Shown in pieces: positions 17,673-25,666 of a stretch of 64,000 bases of DNA. The translations under genes and the position numbers were made by a program. The stretch spans positions 1,364,001 to 1,428,000 of the forward strand of contig NZ_LR216287.1 in NCBI RefSeq assembly GCF_900696045.1. Direction: 5' to 3'. Within the stretch, counting starts at the first letter, position 1. Every line of letters starts with the position of its first letter. Source of the DNA: Candidatus Nitrosocosmicus franklandus. Its GTDB lineage: Archaea; Thermoproteota; Nitrososphaeria; Nitrososphaerales; Nitrososphaeraceae. The notes below the pieces were generated by a model. The model was not told the DNA's origin and searched no databases. It saw only the letters and a list, made by a program, of their open reading frames with translations.

Positions 17673-19139
17673 TTGCCTTATAAAGTCATAGATGGAAAAA
17701 TAGAGTCTTTAAATTTTACTGCAGAACAAATCATGATGAAACTAAAAGAAGAGGAAATTAAATTCATAGATTTGCAATTTACGGGTTTGACGGGTAGATT
17801 CCATCACACGACAATGGCTGCGAATATGTTCAATAAAGACGATTTTGAATATGGATTGCCAAAGTTGGACGGTTCTTCAATAAGAGGTTTTACTGAGATT
17901 CATGAATCTGATTTGATTATAAGGCCTGATCCTTCTACATATGCCATTATTCCATGGATTGAGGAATACAAAACAGCTAGATTGATTTGTGATATTATAG
18001 CTGGTGGTGAAAAAAGACTGCAATTCAAAAAAGATCCTCGCGGAATTGCAAGAAAAGCTGAAAATTATGTAAAGGATCAAGGATTTCATAACTCATTTTG
18101 GGGGCCTGAGATAGAATTCTTTGTTTTTGATAAATTGGAAGTAAATACCATGACACCTTACAGATCACAAAGTTATAACATAAGCTCCAGAGAGGCTCCT
18201 TGGTCTACTGAAGGAGTAGGCTACGCTCTAAGATTAAAGGAGGGATATCTTCCCAGTGCTCCGGGCGACACTTTAATGCAATATCGAAATCAGTGTGTAG
18301 ATGTTTTGAGTAACAATTTTGGAATAATTTGTGACGCGCATCATCACGAAGTAGCAACAGCCGGACAATGTGAAATTGATATAAGATTTGATACCCTAGT
18401 AAATGCGGCCGATTCTGTTCAGAGTTACAAGTACATAGTAAAAAATATTGCAAAAAAACAGGGAAAAATTGCAACTATGATGCCAAAGCCGATAGCCCTT
18501 GATAATGGTTCAGGTATGCATGTAAATGTTAGTCTGTGGGATAAGGAAAAAAACCTATTCTATGATGCCAATGATAACTATGCTGAAATGTCACAATTGG
18601 CAAGATATTTTGCCGCAGGAATTTTAAACCATGCTCCAGCTTTGGCAGCAATTGTCGCTCCTACAACCAACTCATACAGGAGATTGGTACCGGGATACGA
18701 AGCTCCTGTTTATATTGCATGGAGCACAGGAAATAGATCGGCAATAATAAGAATTCCCGCACACTACAAAGGTGAAAGATTTGCACATATGAAGAGGATA
18801 GAATTCAGGGCACCTGACCCATCATGTAATCCGTACTTGGCATTTTCAGCTATAATCGCTGCAGGATTAGACGGGATAAAGAAAAAGACCACCATTCCTG
18901 ATCCAATAGATGAAGATATCTTTAAAATGACACCCCAACGCAGACGTGAATTGGGAATTAGGCAGTTGCCACCATCTCTTAGAGAAGCATATGAGGAGCT
19001 AAATATCGATAGAGAATTTCTAAAGCCTATATTCGATGACGAAGTCATTGATGCCATAATTTTGCAAGAAGCCAAAGATCATCAAGAAGTAACAATAAGA
19101 CCTCATCCTCACGAGTTCTCACTTTATGCAGACGTTTGA
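17673..19139 (+). CDS. glnA: Type I glutamine synthetase
   Basis: 488 residues, full length. It has the N-terminal beta-grasp part (IKFIDLQFTGLTGRFHHTTM), WGPEIEFFVFD (metal ligand Glu), HHHEVATAGQCEIDI, the MPKPIALDNGSGMHVNVSL active-site region, and APTTNSYRRLVPGYEAPVY and NRSAIIRIP near the C-terminus. The enzyme makes glutamine from glutamate, ammonia and ATP, the main ammonia assimilation step in these organisms. The start is TTG at 17673 (MPYKVIDG). A T-rich TATA-like stretch at 17643-17650 sits about 26 bases upstream, which fits a leaderless transcript. It lies 86 bases upstream of tRNA-Val. Confidence 0.95.
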   Translation: MPYKVIDGKIESLNFTAEQIMMKLKEEEIKFIDLQFTGLTGRFHHTTMAANMFNKDDFEYGLPKLDGSSIRGFTEIHESDLIIRPDPSTYAIIPWIEEYKTARLICDIIAGGEKRLQFKKDPRGIARKAENYVKDQGFHNSFWGPEIEFFVFDKLEVNTMTPYRSQSYNISSREAPWSTEGVGYALRLKEGYLPSAPGDTLMQYRNQCVDVLSNNFGIICDAHHHEVATAGQCEIDIRFDTLVNAADSVQSYKYIVKNIAKKQGKIATMMPKPIALDNGSGMHVNVSLWDKEKNLFYDANDNYAEMSQLARYFAAGILNHAPALAAIVAPTTNSYRRLVPGYEAPVYIAWSTGNRSAIIRIPAHYKGERFAHMKRIEFRAPDPSCNPYLAFSAIIAAGLDGIKKKTTIPDPIDEDIFKMTPQRRRELGIRQLPPSLREAYEELNIDREFLKPIFDDEVIDAIILQEAKDHQEVTIRPHPHEFSLYADV

Positions 19140-19224
19140 TTCAAATCAAGTTCAGAAAGCAGGATTACAGAATGCAAAACAAAGGTTAATAACACTGGAT
19201 CAACACAGTTGTAAATAATTTTTT

Positions 19225-19299
19225 GGAGGGGTTGTCTAGACTGGTTAGGATACCTGCCTTACACGCAGGTGGTCATGGGTTCAAATCCCATCCCCTCCA
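19225..19299 (+). tRNA. tRNA-Val (TAC)
   Basis: 75 bases folding as a standard cloverleaf: acceptor ggagggg/cccctcc plus A, D-stem gtct/ggat, anticodon stem cctgc/gcagg around cttacac (anticodon TAC), T-arm atggg-ttcaaat-cccat. No intron and no encoded CCA. Its last 25 bases have a near-copy at 29315-29339. Confidence 0.97.
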
Positions 19300-19645
19300 T
19301 TAAATCACGAAATTAATTGCTAATGATGAGAAAACCCACATCTGAAGGACGTAGATTTATCCCAAACCTCATCTGATTCGATTTTTCAATTCATGATTTC
19401 TAGTTACTTATTGAATAAGACAAAAAACAACGATCCTCTAATAACAATATTCCCCAGCAAATTCAGATCTTAATTTACTTATTTCCTTTATATTATTTAT
19501 AGAAATTTGATTATCCCCGACCGGATTTAATAGCCATCTATATTTTTATCCTAGTTGTTTAAAAGTTCAGTTTGTCAGCCATAGAGAATATCTTTATCAT
19601 TAATCCAAATTTACCTTATTAACACCTTGACTAAAACTTGAAGAA
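19300..19645. other. Spacer between tRNA-Val and the Ehr-like operon
   Basis: About 345 AT-rich bases. No gene or clear repeat. It contains the end of the tRNA transcript and the 3' end of the convergent operon. Confidence 0.5.
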
Positions 19646-20593
19646 TCAAACCTGAATTTTATTCATTGCCGTTAGAATTCCGTAAATGAGAGCTTCTGGT
19701 CTTGGTGGACATCCTGGAATATATACTTCAACAGGTAGTAGGGTATCAACGCCACCGGTTGTGGCGTACGTATTTCCAAATATTCCTCCACTGCATGCAC
19801 ATGCTCCGACTGCAATTACAATTTTAGGTTCAGGAGTAGCCTGATAGGTCTTTTCAAGTGCAATAGCCATATTCTGAGATACTGGACCTGTAACTAACAA
19901 CACATCAGCATGTCGAGGAGACGAAACAAATTGAACACCAAATCGTTCTATATCATAGATGGGATTATTCAAAGCAGTTATCTCTATCTCGCATCCATTA
20001 CACGACCCACCATCAACTTGTCGAATCGCCAAAGATCTACCAAATAAACTATTGATCTTTTCTTTCAATTCCTTACCAATTTGTTCGTAGGATAAACCAT
20101 TGGAGCTTTTCTCATTTATAGTTTCATTCAAATGTTTTTTGTCTGTTTGTAGTAGTTGCAATTCAACCAAATCTATCAATTGCTCTTTATTTCTTGCTGC
20201 AGTGTTTTGGTTATTTCCCATCTTAAATAAATTGGGATATACTTCTTCACACCTACCGCAAAGAAAACATTTTCCGTTATCTAATGTTACTACAGCTGTG
20301 TTATTCTCTTTATTTCTTATTTTGATTGCATTTGATAGACAAATATTTTCTATTTCACCTGCCTTTCCATTCAATTCAAAATCACAGATACCTCCATACG
20401 TAACTAAGTTGATTTTGCCCTTAAAATTTTCAGAAATTTGATTATTTTCTTTGATTGGGTTAGATATCGTTATACATTTATTCTTTAAAATATCACTTTT
20501 AGTTTTGTCCTTAGAGTTAGGCCACAATATATCTTTATAATCAAATTTGCTCTTACTTGGAACGGTATCGATGATATCCTTTTCATTCATCAC
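19646..20593 (-). CDS. Ehr-like complex: ferredoxin-domain/NuoB (HycG/HyfI)-like fusion subunit
   Basis: 315 residues. The C-terminal half (about 175-315) is a NuoB/HycG-type subunit with the proximal [4Fe-4S] ligands: Cys198 and Cys201 in GGSCNGCEIE, a Cys in GACACSGG (265/267) and Cys295 in YIPGCPPRPE. The middle (about 62-125) is a relic HyfH-like two-cluster ferredoxin domain. It keeps Cys85 (ICLSNAIKI) and Cys109/112/115 (CFLCGRCEEVYP), but the other cluster's ligands are gone (positions 75, 78, 81 and Tyr119). Electrons would thus pass through one ferredoxin cluster to the NuoB cluster. The first 60 residues are polar and unassigned. Last gene of the operon; the start overlaps the preceding stop by 4 bases. 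Confidence 0.88.
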   Translation of the reverse strand: MMNEKDIIDTVPSKSKFDYKDILWPNSKDKTKSDILKNKCITISNPIKENNQISENFKGKINLVTYGGICDFELNGKAGEIENICLSNAIKIRNKENNTAVVTLDNGKCFLCGRCEEVYPNLFKMGNNQNTAARNKEQLIDLVELQLLQTDKKHLNETINEKSSNGLSYEQIGKELKEKINSLFGRSLAIRQVDGGSCNGCEIEITALNNPIYDIERFGVQFVSSPRHADVLLVTGPVSQNMAIALEKTYQATPEPKIVIAVGACACSGGIFGNTYATTGGVDTLLPVEVYIPGCPPRPEALIYGILTAMNKIQV

Positions 20594-22368
20594 AAATCGT
20601 TCCCTGAATAAGAGAGATCAAAACTCTTGTTGATCAATGGAAAGTCCGGAACAATATTATTCTGTACAGCTAATTCTATCAACGGCCAATTACAGAATGA
20701 AGCCGTTCTTATTTTGAATCTAAAAATCCTATTGATGTCTTTTTCAAGCATGACCCAATGAATAGTTTGACCCCTGTGGGATTCAGTATATCCTAACGCA
20801 CTGTCGTAGGGTTGAAGATAATTTTTCACATCGTTAACAGCCAAACTATCATCGTTACAGGTTCGATGAGCATAGCAGGATTCATAATTGGTGCTTTTAT
20901 CTAAAATATCTGTCGCAGTTTTTTTTATAATATCTATCGAGTGTCTTGTTTCCACAACTCGTACTTGAAATCTTGAAAGAGCATCGCCTTTTCGTTTGTT
21001 TAGTTCAACTTCGTATGCAATCTTATCAACAATACCTTGAATATTATCCATATTAAGATAAGGGTAATATGCATATGGATGATTCTTTCTCGTATCAATA
21101 TCTACCCCAGTACACCTTGCAATTACACCATTTGCTCCTAATCCAAGTACGTCATGACTCGATATACTACCTGTCCCTTTAAGACGGTCAATAAAGGAGG
21201 ATGTATTATGTAATAGCTTTACCAAACTTTCAAAGTCATATTGTATATCAGATAGTTCTTTAGAGATCAAGATCAGAGTTGGAGGCTTAAAATCGACTTT
21301 TACTCCACCAATCCTGTTTACTCCAAAAAGGAGTCTACTGCCACTTAGTTTTTCATTTATGCGCATTACTTTCTCTTTGAGTATATTAATTCTTGAGCTT
21401 CCATATGCAAATCCAACATCAGTACACATCCCTGCGAGAGTCCCAAAGTGATTCCAAATTCGTTCTAACTCTGCACAAATAGTTCTAATTTGCATTGCTT
21501 TCATAGGAATTCGTATTGAAGCCATCCTCTCTATCGCCTGGCAATATGCTGTAGAATTTGCCACAGATTCATCACCAGATATACGCTCAGATAAAAACAA
21601 TGCTTCATCCAAAGTCATTGTTTCCGCTAGTTTTTCAATACCTTTATGGGTATAGTATAAACGCGTTTCTAAGTTAAGTATATTCTCTCCGTAAATACTA
21701 AATCTAAAATGTCCAGGTTCGATGATTCCAGCATGAACTGGACCTACAGGTATTTCACAGATACCCTCACCTTCTACTTTTAGAAATTTGTAATGATTAT
21801 CCATACTACCTGTATTTTTTGTCTTTATATCAAAATCCTTTCGAAGCGGAAAATGATTCTCTAGCAATTGTTGGTGTAAAACAAGTTTTCTATCATCAGG
21901 GTTCCCTTGGGCAACGACACCAAACATATCAGAAATTTCTCTTTCATAGAGAGCAGCAGATGGTATATGCGAAACGATGCTCGGATAAGTGGGCTTATCC
22001 ACATTTGGAAGTGATGATGTAACTATGAAAAAAATATCTTCAATCTTGCTAGAAAAAACATGCTTAATACTCAATCCATCATATCTTTTATTCATCAAGT
22101 CAATTGCATGTTTAGAATTACTCGATTCAACTTTTTTCTCACGTCTATTTTCAATATATCGTTCATCGGTACATATCATGGTAACAAGTCTGCATCCTAA
22201 ATAATCATATATGAAATAAATAATCTCTGTACTGGCTTCTGGACTGCTCGTCAAAATGTGAATTTCATTGTAGTTTTTGTAATGGATTCTCTGTATGATT
22301 TCGTTAAATTTTTCAAGGAAAAGTGACTCGTATTCAAAGATTTTCTTGTTAAAAGCATAGTGGCTCAT
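20590..22368 (-). CDS. Ehr-like complex: NuoC-NuoD (HycE/HyfG)-like large subunit lacking NiFe ligands
   Basis: 592 residues. An N-terminal NuoC-like domain (YEREISDMFGVVAQGNPDDR, about 140-160) is fused to a NuoD/HycE-like domain (IPVGPVHAGIIEPGHFRFSI at about 206-225). In hydrogenases the first ligand motif is RxCxxC; here it is ERISGDES (Ser264, Glu267). The second, near the C-terminus, normally ends CxxC; here it is DLSYSGND (Ser586, Gly589). All four cysteines are missing, so no [NiFe] centre can form. This matches the 'energy-converting hydrogenase-related' subunits, which like NuoD may interact with a quinone or another acceptor. The sequence is closer to HycE/HyfG than to the NuoD of respiratory complex I. 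Confidence 0.9.
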   Translation of the reverse strand: MSHYAFNKKIFEYESLFLEKFNEIIQRIHYKNYNEIHILTSSPEASTEIIYFIYDYLGCRLVTMICTDERYIENRREKKVESSNSKHAIDLMNKRYDGLSIKHVFSSKIEDIFFIVTSSLPNVDKPTYPSIVSHIPSAALYEREISDMFGVVAQGNPDDRKLVLHQQLLENHFPLRKDFDIKTKNTGSMDNHYKFLKVEGEGICEIPVGPVHAGIIEPGHFRFSIYGENILNLETRLYYTHKGIEKLAETMTLDEALFLSERISGDESVANSTAYCQAIERMASIRIPMKAMQIRTICAELERIWNHFGTLAGMCTDVGFAYGSSRINILKEKVMRINEKLSGSRLLFGVNRIGGVKVDFKPPTLILISKELSDIQYDFESLVKLLHNTSSFIDRLKGTGSISSHDVLGLGANGVIARCTGVDIDTRKNHPYAYYPYLNMDNIQGIVDKIAYEVELNKRKGDALSRFQVRVVETRHSIDIIKKTATDILDKSTNYESCYAHRTCNDDSLAVNDVKNYLQPYDSALGYTESHRGQTIHWVMLEKDINRIFRFKIRTASFCNWPLIELAVQNNIVPDFPLINKSFDLSYSGNDL

Positions 22369-22483
22369 TTTATCTCAAACCCCTCACTTCTTAGATTATT
22401 CAAATGACTAACGTCGCTTTTCTTCACAACCACTGTTATCATTTCCTGCTCCAATCTGTCTTCTCCCTCTCCTCTTCTTTACT

Positions 22484-24010
22484 TTATACCACTTTGAATA
22501 TCTTCACGGCATCATTGATTAAAGTGTCCAAGGGTTCGGGTATGTACATTCCTAATATTATTATAAAAACAACTAGTAATCCCATTGCAATTATTGAAAG
22601 GGTACCTAGTTCTCCATTATCAATTTGTGTTTTAGGTTTACCAAAAGACATCATAACTAGATTTCTTATAAAACCGATAAAAATTATTGTTAAAAGGATT
22701 ATCAAAACGGTGCTGGCCAGAATATTATTATTGCTACTAAATCCGGAATACAATATCATAAATTTACTCAAAAAGATATTAAACGGAGGTAAGCCTATTA
22801 TTGCTAATCCTCCTATAAGAAACATAACTCCTGTAACAGGCATGATTGTAAATATTCCTTTTATTTTAGACATTGCTCTAGTTTCGTATTTCTGACTAAT
22901 CTTTCCATTTGCAAAAAACATTAATGGTTTCACAATGGCATGATTTATCATATGTAAAATCGCGCCGTATATACCAACGAGACCTCCAAATCCAAATGCT
23001 AAAGTGATTATACCCATATGTTCTACACTAGAATATGCTAACATTCTCTTCATATCCTTTTGAAAGAGAATTGAAAAAGAAGCAATCGCAACTGATAATA
23101 ATCCAAAAATGACTAATAAATTAGCAGAATATTCTTCGCCTATTGAGCCGCTGCTTATTAGATGAAAACGAAGTATCCCATATAAAGCACAGTTTAAGAG
23201 TACTCCTGACAACATAGCACTTATTGGTGTGGGAGACTCACTATGCGCATCAGGTAACCAGGTATGCATTGGAGCTATACCCGCTTTTGTACCATAACCA
23301 ATTATTATGAAAATAAATGCTATTTTTATAATCATCGGATCAAGAAGCTTGGAGTTTTGTAGCATGTTTGTCCAGTTTATCTTATCCTCTTCTGGTTGAA
23401 CAGTCGATAAAGGGTCATGAATGTTCGCATAATAAAAGAAAATAGTCCCAATTAGTGCAAATGATAATCCAACGGTAGCGATTATGAGATATTTCCAGGC
23501 CGATCTTATTGCATCCTCTTTTACGTAGATCATGATTAATAAAACAGATATCAGAGTAGTTGCTTCTATTGCAACCCACAATAATCCTGTATTATTTATA
23601 ATGGGGACTAAAATCATTGTAAAAATGAAAATATTGAATCCTTGATAGTATCGGACCAGATGTTTGTCATCAACTAGTCCATCTTGGTACTGTTTTCCCA
23701 TATAGTTAACAGAATAAATTGAGGAAACGAAACTGACAAAAGAAATCAACAAAAGTACAACCATACTTAGTGAATCCACATAAAAAAATTCGTTGAACAG
23801 AGTAATTTTCTTAAAATCAACTATATATAGGAACAGAAAAAAAGTCAGAAAAAGAATAAAGGCAGTTGACAAAACACTGAAAATTTCTAAGAATCTTTTC
23901 TTTTTGAATATTGTTACTAGAATACCACTCAAAATTGGTGTCAAGATAATAGACATAATTAAGAATGATTCAGGCAATATTTTGATTATTGAATTGGTCA
24001 TGGTTATCAT
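22484..24010 (-). CDS. Ehr-like complex: antiporter-like subunit (HyfF/NuoN-M type)
   Basis: 508 residues, about 13-14 membrane segments. It has the features of Mrp/NuoL-M-N proton-pumping subunits: a Glu in GLLWVAIEATTLISVLL and the Lys/His motif KAGIAPMHTWLPDAHS, followed by SPTPISAMLSGVLLN. This is the order expected for HyfF. It follows the E-type subunit gene after a 4-base gap and is separated by 115 bases from the large subunit gene. With the 694-residue subunit it gives the complex two putative ion-translocating modules. Confidence 0.9.
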   Translation of the reverse strand: MITMTNSIIKILPESFLIMSIILTPILSGILVTIFKKKRFLEIFSVLSTAFILFLTFFLFLYIVDFKKITLFNEFFYVDSLSMVVLLLISFVSFVSSIYSVNYMGKQYQDGLVDDKHLVRYYQGFNIFIFTMILVPIINNTGLLWVAIEATTLISVLLIMIYVKEDAIRSAWKYLIIATVGLSFALIGTIFFYYANIHDPLSTVQPEEDKINWTNMLQNSKLLDPMIIKIAFIFIIIGYGTKAGIAPMHTWLPDAHSESPTPISAMLSGVLLNCALYGILRFHLISSGSIGEEYSANLLVIFGLLSVAIASFSILFQKDMKRMLAYSSVEHMGIITLAFGFGGLVGIYGAILHMINHAIVKPLMFFANGKISQKYETRAMSKIKGIFTIMPVTGVMFLIGGLAIIGLPPFNIFLSKFMILYSGFSSNNNILASTVLIILLTIIFIGFIRNLVMMSFGKPKTQIDNGELGTLSIIAMGLLVVFIIILGMYIPEPLDTLINDAVKIFKVV

Positions 24011-24014
24011 CTTT

Positions 24015-24713
24015 CTAGTCGTCCTCCTCCTCTGCGTACTTTAAGTTTTCACGTTTCTGATCAATATCATTCATGTTATCAAATGTGTATCCAATTCTAT
24101 GTATCAGAATTGACGATATTACAATTCCGACTAAAATGTCTATGAATATGCCTATTTCTATTATTAAAGAAATACCGTGGGTGAGTGAGAGAACAAATAA
24201 GAATAATCCATTTTCCAATATCAAAAGACCAACTATCTGATTAAGGGCAATTTTTCGTCCAATCATTACTAAGAGGCCAATTAGTAACAGCGAAATGGAG
24301 ATAGGAACAAAACTATTGGCAATAACATCTTCACTCAGTTGAATTTGTTGGGTTAAAAAATACGAAAGCGCTACAAAGATGGTCGAAGCAACAAGTGACA
24401 TACGTATGCTAATGTATGGCTTGGTTTCATTTTTGAAGTCGTAACTTATTTTTTCTGTTACCTTTGTTAAAAGCCTGGGTACAATTACTGCCTTTAATGA
24501 AAAGGTGATAATTGCTGCAAGATATATCTCCCAGTTATTAGTGATATAACCAATTACCCCAGTTATTAAAGAGAGGATAATTGTTTGATATTTATAAGCT
24601 TGAATCCAGCACGAAAATTCTCTTTTTATAACTAAAATAAAAGTTGCAATCAGTAATGTACCAGACAAAAATATCAAAATATTATTATAAGCCATTTCTA
24701 ATCCTATCCTCAA
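24015..24713 (-). CDS. Ehr-like complex: HyfE/NuoK-like membrane subunit
   Basis: 232 residues, six or seven membrane helices (e.g. LALSYFLTQ region, ISLLLIGLLVMIGRKIALNQ). The stretch VGLLILENGLFLFVLSLTHG carries the membrane Glu typical of NuoK/HyfE. The protein length matches HyfE (about 215). ATG overlaps the upstream stop by 4 bases (ATGA). In the family this subunit connects the two antiporter-like subunits to the H-type subunit. The C-terminal tail is acidic and cytoplasmic. Confidence 0.85.
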   Translation of the reverse strand: MRIGLEMAYNNILIFLSGTLLIATFILVIKREFSCWIQAYKYQTIILSLITGVIGYITNNWEIYLAAIITFSLKAVIVPRLLTKVTEKISYDFKNETKPYISIRMSLVASTIFVALSYFLTQQIQLSEDVIANSFVPISISLLLIGLLVMIGRKIALNQIVGLLILENGLFLFVLSLTHGISLIIEIGIFIDILVGIVISSILIHRIGYTFDNMNDIDQKRENLKYAEEEDD

Positions 24714-25666
24714 ATATAAAGAAAGACTATACCCATTAGTCCACTGGCCAAAGACAAAAATACTAAATCAGGAATTCTAAATAGTCTCCATTTAGCAACC
24801 TTAGATTCAATGTATGCGATCATCATACCTAAAGACATCATTTTTAAAAGAAAAACTAATAACCCTACAATAATTGCAGAAATTGAAAAAGTCGTGGATA
24901 GTCCCCAGGGGATAAAAATGTTGATTAAAAGTGATAACAAGAGTATTTGCTTTATAGATTGGGATAATTCAATAAGAGCAAGGCTTTTTCCTGAAAACTC
25001 CAAGATCATTGCTTCATGAACCATTGTAAGTTCTAAATGAGTAGCCGGATTATCAAAAGGCAATTTTCCGGTTTCGGCCATGACAATAATAAAAAAACCA
25101 AATAGCGAAAACAACAAGCTTGCAGATAGCATAATGGATGATTCTGTTGCATGAGATACAATAGTTACAATGTTTGTTGAACCAAACGTTACTGCTATAG
25201 TAAATAAGACCAAAAACAATGCAGGTTCTGTTAAAGATGAAATCATCATCTCCCTGCTGACACCGATACCTCCAAAAGCGCTAGAAACATCAAGTCCAGC
25301 CAGCATTAGAAAAAACCTAGAGAGGCCAAAAAGACCAATTACCAATATTATATCAGCTCCCATACCAAATGGAGAATAGACCGAGAAGATTGGTACGAAG
25401 AACGCAACAAGCAAAGTAGAAGAAAATATAATCCAAGGAGAGAATCTAAATATCCAAGAAGATTCTTCTGATATTACTTCATCTTTTTTTATCAATTTCA
25501 GCAAATCAAAATACGTCTGAAAAATGCTAGAACCTGTCCTTTTTTGAGTGATTGCCTTTATCTTTCGAATTATTCCGGTTAATAATGGAGTAAGTACTAT
25601 AATGGTCAGAAATTGAATAATACCTATAAGAATCCCAAACATGGATTGAGTTATATCAAAAGGCAT
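24710..25666 (-). CDS. Ehr-like complex: HyfC/NuoH-like membrane subunit
   Basis: 318 residues, eight membrane helices. Characteristic motifs are KRTGSSIFQTYFDLLKLIKK after the first helix (the NuoH/HycD amphipathic segment), FGGIGVSREMMISSLTEPAL and PFDNPATHLELTMVHEAMIL, which hold the conserved Glu/Asp residues of the quinone-cavity/ion channel ('E-channel') in complex I. It overlaps the upstream gene by one base (TAATG) and the next by 4, so the membrane genes form one transcript. This subunit would anchor the hydrophilic arm to the membrane. Confidence 0.9.
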   Translation of the reverse strand: MPFDITQSMFGILIGIIQFLTIIVLTPLLTGIIRKIKAITQKRTGSSIFQTYFDLLKLIKKDEVISEESSWIFRFSPWIIFSSTLLVAFFVPIFSVYSPFGMGADIILVIGLFGLSRFFLMLAGLDVSSAFGGIGVSREMMISSLTEPALFLVLFTIAVTFGSTNIVTIVSHATESSIMLSASLLFSLFGFFIIVMAETGKLPFDNPATHLELTMVHEAMILEFSGKSLALIELSQSIKQILLLSLLINIFIPWGLSTTFSISAIIVGLLVFLLKMMSLGMMIAYIESKVAKWRLFRIPDLVFLSLASGLMGIVFLYI

